From Pisaster brevispinus (taxonomy: Eukaryota > Echinodermata > Asteroidea > Forcipulatida > Asteriidae): 64,000 nucleotides of DNA. The notes beneath the pieces were generated by a model. It searched no databases, was not told the DNA's origin, and saw only the letters and a list, made by a program, of their open reading frames with translations. Positions 13,201 through 22,543 of this stretch are shown here, piece after piece (within the stretch, counting starts at the first letter, position 1; every line of letters starts with the position of its first letter). Where the stretch lies: positions 1,922,001 through 1,986,000 of the forward strand of contig JAMKCF010000029.1 in the NCBI GenBank assembly GCA_023634235.1. The letters run 5' to 3'. A program made the translations under genes and the position numbers.

Positions 13201-16200
13201 CTTTATATGTAAAATACAAACACATGACTCAGTATAACTGAATCTTAATCATATTTCCATAGAAGTAGTTAATCAGCAGATGTCATGTAATACAATTCAA
13301 AAATTAACATCAAATAAAACAAACGAAATGAATACAAATAAAATTAATAAAAATTAACCAATAAAAATGTGATTTTTGATTGAACAAAATGTTGACTAGA
13401 GCGAAATTTGAACATGTGACCTCCGGATTAACCACAAGGGAAACTGACTCAGTACATTTTAAATAATGGCTTCTGACTGGCACCCCAAACAAAGACATTG
13501 ACAAAATCGGGAGACCGTCAACATTAGGGCTAGATGGCTCAGTTGGTAGAGCACTAGCATGTTAATCCGGAAGTTGCAGGTTCAAGTCCTGCTCTAGTCA
13601 GTTTTTCTTTTTCCCCTGAAATAATATTAAATCAAGGTCTAGAGACATGACTTCACAGTGTACCTGCACTTGTGTTCTCTGGTAGCAACTGTAGAGCTAG
13701 AATACCACACCACAGCATGTTAACAAAGCAAGCTTCTGGAGTGGCCATCTCTTGTCCTTCAGGTACGTGTCTCTGCGGTGATGAGAGACCAGTGGGTTCA
13801 CTCTTATCGATGATGTCATCAAATACAATGTGATGATTGCCAATGAAAGCAGAGTCTGAAGTGCTATTGAATCTTGTGGTCAACATATCTGACGAATCAA
13901 ACATAAAACGAGAATAATAACAGCAACAGTTTGTATCGGGCAAAACTCCACCTCAAGATGATCTAAGTGCAACCTCACTTCTTATCTGACTAATCAGGGG
14001 TTGTCACTATTCAGGGTTTTCCTCCCACATTTAAAAACTGAACATTTTGTCATTGTCTCATCTATACATCTTGAGACCTACAAGCTGTAGGGGAAATCCA
14101 CATTGAGGATACCTTGGTTTTATTGAATGTGAAAGTCTTGTGCATATTCAAATATTGGAACCTGTTTAGAGTATGGGAATTTGTTATGTTACACAATGAA
14201 GCACCATGGTACCCTGAGGTTCCATCCGATGTCTGATTATGCCTGGGACTTGCATGGTCTGTTACCAGAAAGATGCAATCAAAATAATTGAATAGTAAGA
14301 AAAGATACTGAATAACAAGCCATTTATTGGCAATAGACTGTGCAAGTCTGGTACATATTGGAACATTGGGACCCTTTAAAGTGTGCAAGTTTGTTTCCTT
14401 CAAGCATTCCTTTAAGAAATGTATGTGGTCCCAAAAATGTTTGAATAAGCACGAGACTTGCACAATCTATTGCAAATGGCTGCACTTACTTTCCACAAGT
14501 TTATTTTCAAACTCTTCAAGTTCTCTCTGCAGTTGATCCAAGAACGACGAAAGGTTGTCCTCTGTCAACAAACAACCTTGGAATAAAACCTGAGGAAAAA
14601 AACAGATGAGAAAATCAATGAGCAAAACAATTCAAAATCCTGACATAGCCCAATGGAGAGGCTGCTTTCTTTTTTCATAAACACCTCAGACTGTTTAAGC
14701 CCTATTGGCTGAGAGGTGGTCAAGAGGTCAATGGCCGTTCAGGCTAAATTATGAACCAAACACACTTCTGCTTTGCACATATTTGCACAGGCACAGAGAG
14801 CCTTCAAAGCAGCCACAGACAATTGAAAATGCTCAGCATTTTCCATGTTCTGTTTCAACAGGGGAAGACAAATGATATGAAATAGCACAGTTTGATTTCA
14901 ACTGCTCCATAACGATTGACTTGTGATGTATTTTGCTTACCTGTTGTGTTGTGAGTGAAGCCAGAGGTGTGTATGCAATGACTGTGACGTAGATCTTGGG
15001 TGAAAGAAGTAAGGAACTGCCAGGTACAATAAACTGATGAGGGAAAAAAACATTCATTCAACAATCTTGTCAAAATTGAAAAATCAGTCCAGAGTTTTCT
15101 TAAACATCCTTTGATTAAAAAAAAGAGTGTATGGGAAGTATATTGAGAGGAGGCCAAATCCTATCAGAAGAAGACTGGAATACGGATGATTCGCAGTGCG
15201 CCCTCTACAGCTTACCCTGGAGGGGCCATTTTCAAAGTGCATCTTTGGAAAGGTTTGATAAGTTTTTAGTCGTCTTGCAGCACCCGCCGCATGACCCCTG
15301 ATTGTTTAAGCTTTGTTTCCAAAGCAGCAAGGGTTATTTGTCTGTGTTTATGGTATAAGATGGTATTATTTGTGAGGCTGGTGAGTGTTTTTCAATTTCA
15401 TATCAGCAAGTGTCATTTTTTTAGTCAACCGCTTTTGGGGGCAAATGGCCTCTCCATGTTAAACTGTAGAGGGTGCACTGTAGTCCATAAACCAGCTCAA
15501 TCTCCATTCCCTGTACTAGTTCAGGGCTAATGAAATCTGCCCAGGCTGAACATAAAGTCTACTTCATCATACAAAAGCATATGTCTTCCCACTGCTTTGA
15601 TTTCAGAATTTGTGCAAACCATGAACCGGGCTTTACTCTGGCAAGAGAATCTCAAAGACAACTCACATATCAGCGCATCAGCGCAAAAACATTGTATCTC
15701 GGTGCGTACTTTTTGTGTGTCTACATCCAAACTATTTTAAGCAAGATACAACGTTTTGACAACTCAAAAAAAAGCGTAACGCAAGTGCTATTTTTGCACT
15801 AACACGATGGTATAAGATGACAAAAAAACAAATATGAGATACTACACTTACCATACATGTAGTTCAAAAATGTTATTTTGAGACAAACAAACTAAACTTA
15901 ATGATACTACAATACCGACACCAGAGGGGAAGAGAGAGACTAAACAACAGTGTATAGCCTGTGCTGCTCATACTTACGGGTCTGATGAGTCCATTCAAGC
16001 AATTACAAATACAGGTAAGTAAGTCCAGGAGACACACCCGGCCAGACTGAATATCCTGCCAAATGGAACAGATATTTAATGTTAATATTAATAAGGAAAA
16101 TTTATACAGCGCCAAAGTCTGCCTGAAGAGATGCTCAAGGCAAGCAGGGTCACAATTTAAAAACTAAAGGCAAACACAATAAATAAAAGTACAACTGTAC

Positions 16201-18290
16201 AAAAAAGGAGTAACCAAACAACTTTAAGTATGTTAAAACACAAGCCAACCCATAAAAAAGATATACTAGGCATCCTTCTAAAACCACACTCAGGACACTG
16301 ATGGGGGACAGTGCGGGACAGATTAATACAGATTAATAAATGCTGATGGAACAGGAAATGTGGGGCATATGTCTTTGTACTCGCACCAACTACAAGTTCT
16401 AGTCGATCAATGATGATGATGATTGCATTCACAACATATAGTAAATGATAGGTGGTCCACTTTTGCAATTCATCTATGGTTTTCACTTACCACAGTTGCC
16501 ATAGAGGGACTGAGATCCATTACAATGACGAGCCTGTAGCGTCTGGCAAGGAAGGTCACATGACTGCTTGGAACTAGCTTATACCGTATCGGGACACCGG
16601 GTGGATTCTTATCAACGTTCCCTTTTGGAATAATGGATATAACATCCAGCTCTTCATCAGAGTTGATCTGTCGAGAGGAACAAATAAAACAAGAATTATT
16701 AAAAAGTTCTAAGCTCAGAGAAGCTCAGCTCTGTGAATGATTTTCATCATCTCCTTCATACATTGTATACTCAACGAAAACTATCATGCACAAATTAAAA
16801 TGTAGGATTTGATATTTGAAATTGAAATGCTGTGTCAAAAAATACATTGCTTTTGCTTTTGCTAGGTTTATGACTTTTTCTTTCCCTCCAAAAGGCAGAA
16901 ATGCTGAATGTCACATGTTGCCCTAATCCTTCATCAACATCCAAATCCTTTGATTGATTTTGAAGGACTTCGGAAAGTTAGGGTAAGGTGCAGAAAGTTT
17001 GAGATCAAGTGTAGTAATTAAAAATATGTTGTATTTGAATGGTTTAGGCAAACCCTGTCAAAACAGCTCATAATAGTTTGTGTGTAACAGCACTTTGGAG
17101 GTTAACTTACCAGGTCTTCTCCTGACTTAACCTTGATCTCTTTGTTGAGATTACCAAAGAACCATGAGGCACGGATATTCCTTGAGATCCGATATTCTTC
17201 CTTCATCAGTAGATAAACCTCTCCTGCCTCATACTCCTGGATATATCCAAATACAACATGAAAACTTTACTCCCCAGTCCCAAACAATGGAAGTGGGAAC
17301 AATGAAAATGGCCTTGCCATCTCAAACATGAAATTCCAGGACTTTGTGGCGGAATTTTACAACTTGATCCCAGGCTGTCATCCCTACTCACTGCCGATCT
17401 CTGACCCAGCCTGTGGCTCCGCTACGTGGATGACACCTTCATTGTTTGGCCCCAGCTTATTCCGTTCCCGTTCCCACCTTCGCACACCACCGAACCGAGC
17501 CCAACCACCAGTTAATCCCCTACAAGGCAGTACATAAGCAGCATCCGGCAACAGAGTCCAGCATTCTCCTGAAGACGATCAGAGCATACTGATCGAAACG
17601 TTGAGTCGTTATAACCACCGGTTCTTTTCAGAACCTACACTACTCAAAAGAGATTTTCATATGGTGTTATCGCAAACCTCTAGTCTTAGTAATACCTAAT
17701 TTTCAAACCCAACGTTTGTACTGATGGTCAATTCCAATATATGATACCCCGTTGAAAAACCAAGCAGATCCTTGCCATTTGATTGGATGATTGTCCGTCA
17801 CGTGATGGCAAATAAACGTACCATTGCATGCTACGTCATTCGCCGTGCATTTTTCGTTCCATTCACCGTGCATTTTTTCGTTCCTCCGGAAATAAAAATT
17901 CAAAAATATAGTAGGGGGCGACATTGTTGGGGGGGGCGACTGTGCTGAGGGGGGCGACTTTGTGGGGGGCGACTCTGCCAGGGGGGGGGCAACATTACAA
18001 GGGGCGACTTTGTACCTGGAGGGGGGGAGTTTGCTGGGGGGGGGCGAGTTTGCAGGGGCGACTTTGGGTGACTTTGCGAGGGAGCGAGATGACTGGTTTC
18101 CTAATGTCTTATATTAGTTATATAGCTAAAAAAACACCACTTTGGCTTGTTTAACTGTCGCTGATGGTAGAACGTGTCCTGGAAAATAAAAGTTGATAGT
18201 CAGTTGCTTATTTATGTATTGTATGTTATTACAATGAGTGACTAAGCTTACCACAAAACTTTGAGTTTGATCTCTTGCTTCGGAACCCAT
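32..18290 (-). CDS. SZT2: SZT2 ortholog (KICSTOR subunit), N-terminal 1,502 codons
   Basis: Coding exons in transcription order: 18290-18252, 17236-17111, 16667-16491, 16055-15978, 15033-14941, 14589-14490, 13888-13664, 13157-12937, 12652-12556, 11413-11365, 11117-10960, 10655-10559, 9873-9739, 9369-9214, 8611-8546, 8330-8280, 7753-7601, 6955-6841, 6342-6131, 5332-5111, 4264-4186, 3856-3624, 3229-3055, 2440-2206, 1245-32. Every junction keeps phase and no stop occurs in 4,506 nt. Family-typical segments include [96 protein letters not shown] and LLTFEHL. SZT2 is a roughly 3,400-residue scaffold; in vertebrates KICSTOR tethers GATOR1 to lysosomes and limits mTORC1 when nutrients are low. The gene runs off the left edge after a donor at position 31, so about the C-terminal half is missing. 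The start ATG at 18,290 gives [13 protein letters not shown] and the usual early exon follows. Most donors are GTAAG-like; the exon ending at 11,365 uses a weaker GTTTGT donor and is the least certain boundary. Confidence 0.95.
1590..1918 (-). mobile_element. SINE family 1 copy (tRNA head, LINE-like tail)
   Basis: The minus strand reads a tRNA-like head with GTTCGAATCCC, then AATTGCTTCTCTTGACCC, a CAGGCTGTATACTCCCAAAG block, GGAATGAAGTATATG and finally GCGCTATATAAGAAGCCACT with an (ATT)n-type tail. It lies in SZT2 intron 24 and is the most complete copy in the window. Confidence 0.8.
2555..2690 (-). mobile_element. SINE family 3 copy, inverted
   Basis: Complement of the family 3 body (AGTACTGAGTGGACAGTGCT) and a degraded head with GGGTTCAAATCC. 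It faces the plus copy 145 bp away. Confidence 0.65.
2835..2970 (+). mobile_element. SINE family 3 copy
   Basis: GCCCGGTGGTCTAGTGGTAA (A box) and GGGTTCGAATCCCACCCGAG (B box), then ATGCCTGTGGGGAAAGTACT. The acceptor stem does not pair. In SZT2 intron 23. Confidence 0.7.
3219..3294 (-). repeat. 38-bp tandem repeat copying the SZT2 exon 23 acceptor
   Basis: GATTAGATCCTCTAACC occurs at 3,219 and again at 3,257, each followed by a closely similar 21 nt. The real exon starts at 3,229. Confidence 0.9.
4929..5080. mobile_element. MITE family 'AGACTGTGCAAGTCT', copy 1
   Basis: Ends AATAGACTGTGCAAGTCTCG and AAGACTTGCAGTCTATAGG are inverted. The interior is AT-rich with TTGTGGAAC-like blocks. Ends 31 bp from the SZT2 exon 20 donor. 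Confidence 0.8.
5793..6050 (+). mobile_element. SINE family 1 copy
   Basis: Degenerate tRNA head, then TATAATTGCTTCTCTTCACT, GAGTAAATGGGTACC, CAGCATAGGTTGTATACCC and TTTGAGGAATGAAAGAATTG. Located in SZT2 intron 19. Confidence 0.75.
6355..6515. mobile_element. Partial copy of the TTTCATAGAGCTGCTTAAGCA MITE
   Basis: TATAGAGCTGCTTAAGCAC, ATTATGCTTACCAGAATAAG and TTGCTTAGCAGGAAATTGTT match the CARM1 intron 3 element. One end abuts SZT2 exon 19 (6,342). Confidence 0.7.
6936..7078 (-). repeat. ~54-bp tandem repeat copying the SZT2 exon 18 acceptor
   Basis: Three units. Each has, on the minus strand, TTAGAGATGC or a variant plus CTCCCACC. The first holds the true acceptor at 6,956-6,958, the second keeps the acceptor AG near 7,014, the third has lost it. 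Confidence 0.85.
8733..8928. mobile_element. MITE with AGACCTTATG termini
   Basis: ATGGACCTTATGCATTGACA and ATGCACATAAGGTCTATTG are inverted ends. Degenerate relatives are at 12,690-12,800 and 58,505-58,650 (shared CATTGGCTGAG, TTTCCATTGTT and AGATGGC blocks). Confidence 0.65.
11545..11785. mobile_element. MITE with GGCYYAATTTCATGGCTCTGC termini
   Basis: Inverted ends TTTCATGGCTCTGCTTACCG and GTAAGCAAAG...CGCAGAGCCATGACATTGG enclose GC-richer DNA. A related degenerate copy is at 50,430-50,680. Confidence 0.75.
11878..12190 (+). mobile_element. SINE family 4 copy
   Basis: TGGCTGAGTGGTCTAGCATA, GAGTTTGAGTCCCAG, then a different body with CAGATGGGACATAAAGCCGT, AGGTCCCATGTGTTGTAC and AGAGAAGGGGTTTGCCCCGG. 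In SZT2 intron 9. Confidence 0.75.
13375..13445 (-). mobile_element. SINE family 2 fragment
   Basis: GTTGACTAGAGCGAAATTTG and TGACCTCCGGATTAACC are the complement of the family 2 head, facing the plus copy 80 bp away. Confidence 0.6.
13500..13612 (+). mobile_element. SINE family 2 copy (tRNA-Asn-like head)
   Basis: GATGGCTCAGTTGGTAGAGC, ATGTTAATCCGG and GGTTCAAGTCCTGCTCTAGT. The acceptor arms pair (GGCTAGA with TCTAGTC), but the anticodon stem does not, and the same leader (ACAAAAT...CAACATTAGG) recurs in another copy. In SZT2 intron 7. Confidence 0.75.
14330..14477. mobile_element. MITE family 'AGACTGTGCAAGTCT', copy 2
   Basis: GCAATAGACTGTGCAAGTCT at the left, AGACTTGCACAATCTATTGC at the right. 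Ends 13 bp from SZT2 exon 6 (14,490). Confidence 0.85.
17300..17700 (+). mobile_element. Penelope-like retroelement remnant
   Basis: In SZT2 intron 1. Positions 17,414-17,452 translate as [13 protein letters not shown], the catalytic YVDD block in the context typical of Penelope-like reverse transcriptases. Upstream, [11 protein letters not shown] resembles the degraded preceding motif. The copy then jumps to a short 3' segment, so most of the element is missing. The 3' segment carries the hammerhead-like motif listed separately. Confidence 0.75.
17552..17610 (+). ncRNA. Possible hammerhead-ribozyme motif of a Penelope-like element
   Basis: The segment contains CTGAAGA (17,569-17,575), a 7-bp stem CGATCAG / CTGATCG around an AGCATA loop, then GAAA (17,595-17,598) and GTC triplets upstream (about 17,554) and downstream (17,605). 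CUGANGA, stem II, GAAA and a GUC cleavage triplet are the conserved core of hammerhead ribozymes, which are known in Penelope-like elements. Stem I and III pairing was not demonstrated. Confidence 0.5.
17905..18085 (+). repeat. G-rich degenerate minisatellite
   Basis: GGGGGGCGACT-type units separated by 5-15 nt are repeated about nine times on the plus strand, with G runs of 5-9. It lies in SZT2 intron 1, 0.2-0.4 kb from the first coding exon. On the transcribed RNA of SZT2 the run reads as C-rich. Confidence 0.8.
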
Positions 18291-18704
18291 GTTTACTTTT
18301 CTGTCACAGTGTCAGTGTCACTGACAGTAGGGTGACACTCGTCATGGAGTCTTGGTCTTGGACTCGTCTCAACTCTGAACTGACTACACAGCTGGCATGT
18401 GCAAACCAAATCACACTGCACTACCAGCTGACACTGACAGTCATCATGCAGGATTTCTTCCTTGAAAGCAAGATCTCTGTACGAATGGCTCAACAACTAA
18501 AATTCATTTTTAAAGATTGTTTATGCAGGTCAACTCGTACCCAGTCCTAAAACTATTTCCACATTCAACTCAATACAAACATGTACACAGTACACACTAA
18601 AAATACTACCGGTACCTACTTGTGTGTGAGTTGAATGTGGAAGTTCACACTAACCGAATAAACCAGACTGAAGCTAGCCGCGTATTGGGCCAGATTTCCC
18701 ATCC

Positions 18705-18978
18705 GTATGGTGGCCCTGAAGGGACATCAAACAAATATATTTACGTGAATATTTATGTAAATAATTACGGCTTTTACCCATTCGCAAATATTCACGTATA
18801 TATTCTCGTAAAAATTTGCGATTGAGGCCAAAATCGTGAATATTTACGTAAATATTCACGATATGGCCCTCAGCCTCAAATTTTTACGTGAATATTTGCG
18901 AATCGGGGCAAAAAACGCGAATACTTACGCAAACTCACGTAAATATATATGTTTGATGCCCCTTCAGGGCCACCATAC
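18705..18978. mobile_element. Snap-back MITE with ATCC target duplication
   Basis: Terminal inverted repeats of about 43 bp begin GTATGGTGGCCCTGAAGG and are nearly perfect. ATCC flanks both ends (18,701-18,704 and 18,979-18,982). The interior is almost entirely variants of ACGTGAATATT / ACGTAAATATTC in both orientations. Confidence 0.8.
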
Positions 18979-19015
18979 ATCCGCGTATTCAAGGGCCGGC
19001 CAGCCACGTAATCAG

Positions 19016-19960
19016 GAAAATTAGAATCCATACAGTAAAAGGCGGTGAAATTTCGGTCTCCCTTCTTTTTTAGTTTTAACGAATTTTTTAATAATTTTGC
19101 TTTATCAGTGAAAAAAATTTCAATATTTTTCACTAACATATCAATGACCAGACTCGTAGACCGAATTAGCTCATTTAGTTGCACAATTAGGGAGTAATTA
19201 GCCGCCACAATTAAGACCTCATCATCAAGACCATATTACGCAACTGCTGACAAACATGCACTCACCCCAAAGTAAATGTACCCTTCGTGTAGCATAAAAA
19301 ATGGAATTTTATTCCATAAACCAATAGACTGGGCACACTTAATTTTGGAGAGGGCTGATTCGGATCACTAATTAATACCTAACTAGCCACTACAATACAC
19401 GTCAGTTTCTGTCATACGTTAATGTATGGCACTTGTCACAAATACTTACTATTAGGACTGCACTCGCCGTAAAGTAAATGTACGTACCCTTTATGTTAAA
19501 TAAAAGATGAAATTGTATTCCTTAGTCCCATAAACCATACCACTGGGCACACTTAATTTTGGAGATGGCTAAATCGGATCACTAATAAATACCTATTTAC
19601 GCTACGAAACACGCCATTATCGACCATACCTAAATGTATGGCACATTTACACTAACTTACTATTATGACTGCACTCGCCGTAAAGTAAATGTACCCTTTA
19701 TGTTAAATACAAAATTGAAATTTTATTCCATAATCTTAAAGACCATAACACTGGGCACACTTAATTTTGGAGGTGGCTAATTCGGCTCACTAATTAATAC
19801 CTAATTAGCCGCTACAATACACGCCTTTTTTGTTAAAATACGAAACGTTTCGGAACGTTGAAAATAAGTTTAAAATATATACATCCTAGCGTCCCCGGCC
19901 CGTTTGCCTTGTGCAGTACATTGGCTTTGCTTTATGTACTTGACCCTGTCTTAAAGGGGC
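19016..19960 (+). repeat. Left inverted arm with three ~210-bp subunits
   Basis: After a 230-bp outer segment, subunits begin at about 19,258, 19,460 and 19,670. Each contains GTAAATGTACCCTT, a TTTTATTCCATAA block, ACTGGGCACACTTAATTTTGG and TTAATACCTAATTAGCC. The subunits are 75-85% alike by eye. Confidence 0.8.
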
Positions 19961-20099
19961 ACACCGGCTTCGTTGGGCTATTTGGGCTACAAAATAGGCT
20001 AACATATGCCTTCAAAGGTCTTCCAGGAATGGAGAAGAACGGTTCCTAAAAGAAACCATCAAATTTTGCCGTTTTTGAGCATTTTTCAAAAAACGAAGG

Positions 20100-20147
20100 T
20101 CACGTGATTTATCCGAACCAAAAAAGTGGTTCGGATAAATCACGTGA
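20100..20147. repeat. Perfect 21-bp inverted repeat
   Basis: Arms 20,100-20,120 and 20,127-20,147 are exact complements with a 6-nt loop and contain TCACGTGA. Inside the TTAA element. Confidence 0.95.
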
Positions 20148-20886
20148 TTTTCGGAGTTAGTTTTACTTCCAGCCGTATACAAGTAAATTACTGAACCAAA
20201 TTTAAATCTGTTTTTAAAAAATTATTAATGAGTATTTGACAAAAAAGACTATGTATTCAGATTATTGATACAATTTGTAAATAATGATGAAAAATCGAAC
20301 GTAAGATTCGCATTCAGAGAGTCCGTGCAACCGAAGCATGTTTTACGGCACACCAGCGTGGGAGCTAGCGGAACGTAAACCTTGGGGCATATCCCGTACA
20401 GCCGGTGCCGTGTCTCGTGGGGCCAGAGAGACAAGCCCCGGGGCATGAACTCCCCAGCTTGCCGGTCTAGCCGTGATTGTGGGAGCTTGTCGGAGGGGTA
20501 GGGAGCCAGACCAACAATTGCGGTTTTTGTAGGAGGGTTTTAGTTTGATACCCCTAGCTATTATCCCCTAACTATTGCAACGTGTTGCCTGCGCTACACA
20601 CGCGGGACGACGACGGGGAATATTTATCCCATACAGCTGGTCTACTTCTATGATAGCTGCACAATGTCCACCCCCCCCCCCAAATTGCTGCTTTTGCTGG
20701 CTTTCCCTTTGGATTTATTGTGTGTGTTTTTTTTACTTTTTACTTTTCGTTGGACCACCTTCTGGGTGTTTTTCCTTGCGATGTTTTTTGTACCGATCCT
20801 TGGATGTCGAAGAAACGTTCTCCATTATTGCAAGACACAGAATATAGTACGTCGTCGTACACAGAATACAGGTTGGGGTTAGTTTT

Positions 20887-20952
20887 CGCGGTCGTAACCA
20901 ATAACTGTTTCAATGGCAAGTTCAACCGAAACAGTTATTGGTTACGACCGCG
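20887..20952. repeat. Perfect 25-bp inverted repeat
   Basis: Arms 20,887-20,911 and 20,928-20,952 are exact complements starting CGCGGTCGTAACC, with a 16-nt loop. Inside the TTAA element. Confidence 0.95.
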
Positions 20953-20974
20953 AGCGGACTTCGACTAGGACTGA

Positions 20975-21058
20975 CCATAGAGCAAGGAACCTTGCTCTAT
21001 GGACTGACGTCCGTTTATGTCACTGATCTCTATTATACTGACAGTATGTAGATCAGTG
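20975..21058. repeat. Two further short hairpins
   Basis: CCATAGAGCAAGG / CCTTGCTCTATGG (13-bp arms, 2-nt loop, 20,975-21,002) and CACTGATCT / AGATCAGTG (21,021-21,058). With the two larger inverted repeats, four hairpins lie within one 1.4-kb element. Confidence 0.9.
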
Positions 21059-21763
21059 GTTCATGTCTGTTTTTTTATTTACACGTGAATTTTTGCTTGA
21101 TGGATATGAAGTCTGTATCCTCATGCCTCGCCATTGTTATAATTGATACATAAACAGAGCACCAGTCTACTTACAACATCGCGCATCATTGCCTTCACGT
21201 AAATTTGACAGTTGCAACGGCTGGAAAAGCGTATAAGCTGACCTTTGACTGCGTTTTTGTTTTTTTCACATTTTTCGTTAATTACGTGATATTTTGATAA
21301 TTTTTTTTTTACAACAACCATTTAATAATTGTTGTCTGTCATTCCACATCACAATATTAGGTAAACAGTAAGCCGGTGTGTCCCTTTAAACAAACTGCAC
21401 ATGAACGTGCGATTTAGACCAATTAATCTTGAGGTAAACAAAAAATACAAAAAATACAAAAAATTAAGAACTGGCCTAATGCAAAATCATTTTGGAATAC
21501 ACGCTTCTTTACTCAGGACTTATTGTTAAAATTAAATCAAGAGGTACTTCGTTTTTAAACAAACGCAGAGAAGTGTGATGGGTCACTCTGACTCATAGGC
21601 TAACCCAAATGGCCGAGTTTTTGTAGTCGTTTATGCTAGGCCTATATCTGAAGCGTACGCGTAACGAGGGTCTTTATTTGTTGTTTTTTTTCTTCAAAGT
21701 CAATAACTGAAACTCCACGTTCATGGCATGTATGGTTGAACTATAACAGATTTTAAGAGAACA

Positions 21764-22540
21764 AATTTTGATGTCAGGTGAAAGCTGAAACGTCATGATG
21801 ACGTCATTAGATTGCAGCCGTAAATGTACCCTTTATGTTAAATACAAAATTGAAATTTTATTCCATAATCTTAAAGACCATAACACTGGGCACACTTAAT
21901 TTTGGAGGTGGCTAATTCGGCTCACTAATTAATACCTAATTAGCCGCTACAATACACGCCTTTTTTGTTAAAATACGAAACGTTTCGGAACGTTGAAAAT
22001 AAGTTTAAAATATATACATCCTAGCGTCCCCGGCCCGTTTGCCTTGTGCAGTACATTGGCTTTGCTTTATGTACTTGACCCTGTCTTAAACAAACTGCAC
22101 ATGAACGTGCGATTTAGACCAATTAATCTTGAGGTAAACAAAAAATACAAAATTTTGATGTCAGGTGAAAGCTGAAACGTCATGATGACGTCATTAGATT
22201 GCAGCCGTAAATGTACCCTTTATGTTAAATACAAAATTGAAATTTTATTCCATAATCTTAAAGACCATAACACTGGGCACACTTAATTTTGGAGGTGGCT
22301 AATTCGGCTCACTAATTAATACCTAATTAGCCGCTACAATACACGCCTTTTTTGTTAAAATACGAAACGTTTCGGAACGTTGAAAATAAGTTTAAAATAT
22401 ATACATCCTAGCGTCCCCGGCCCGTTTGCCTTGTGCAGTACATTGGCTTTGCTTTATGTACTTGACCTTGTCTTAAACAAACTGCACATGAACGTGCGAT
22501 TTAGACCAATTAATCTTGAGGTAAACAAAAAATACAAAAA
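21764..22540 (+). repeat. 387-bp direct tandem duplication
   Basis: Two head-to-tail copies start at 21,764 and 22,151, nearly identical. Each contains one ~210-bp arm subunit plus AATTTTGATGTCAGG, CATGATGACGTCATTAG and a CGTTTCGGAACG block. The same sequence, interrupted by the TTAA element, occurs at 19,670-21,460. The second copy runs directly into the 16-bp satellite. Confidence 0.93.
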
Positions 22541-22543
22541 ATA

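Larger units (their letters stand above)
19955..21385. mobile_element. TTAA-flanked DNA transposon (piggyBac-like, non-autonomous), 1,431 bp
   Basis: The ends are AGGGGCACACCGGCTT (left) and the complement of AGGGACACACCGGCTT (right), 15/16 identical. TTAA lies directly outside both ends (19,951-19,954 and 21,386-21,389). The empty site GTC-TTAA-ACAAACTG is preserved in the two nearby copies of the host repeat at 22,086 and 22,473, which proves the insertion. No transposase frame exists inside. TTAA duplication is characteristic of piggyBac-type elements. Confidence 0.88.

Noticed and set aside
13527..13605. Functional tRNA-Asn gene
   Set aside because: A and B boxes and acceptor pairing are present, but the anticodon stem is mismatched and the leader and tail recur in other copies, so it is a SINE head.
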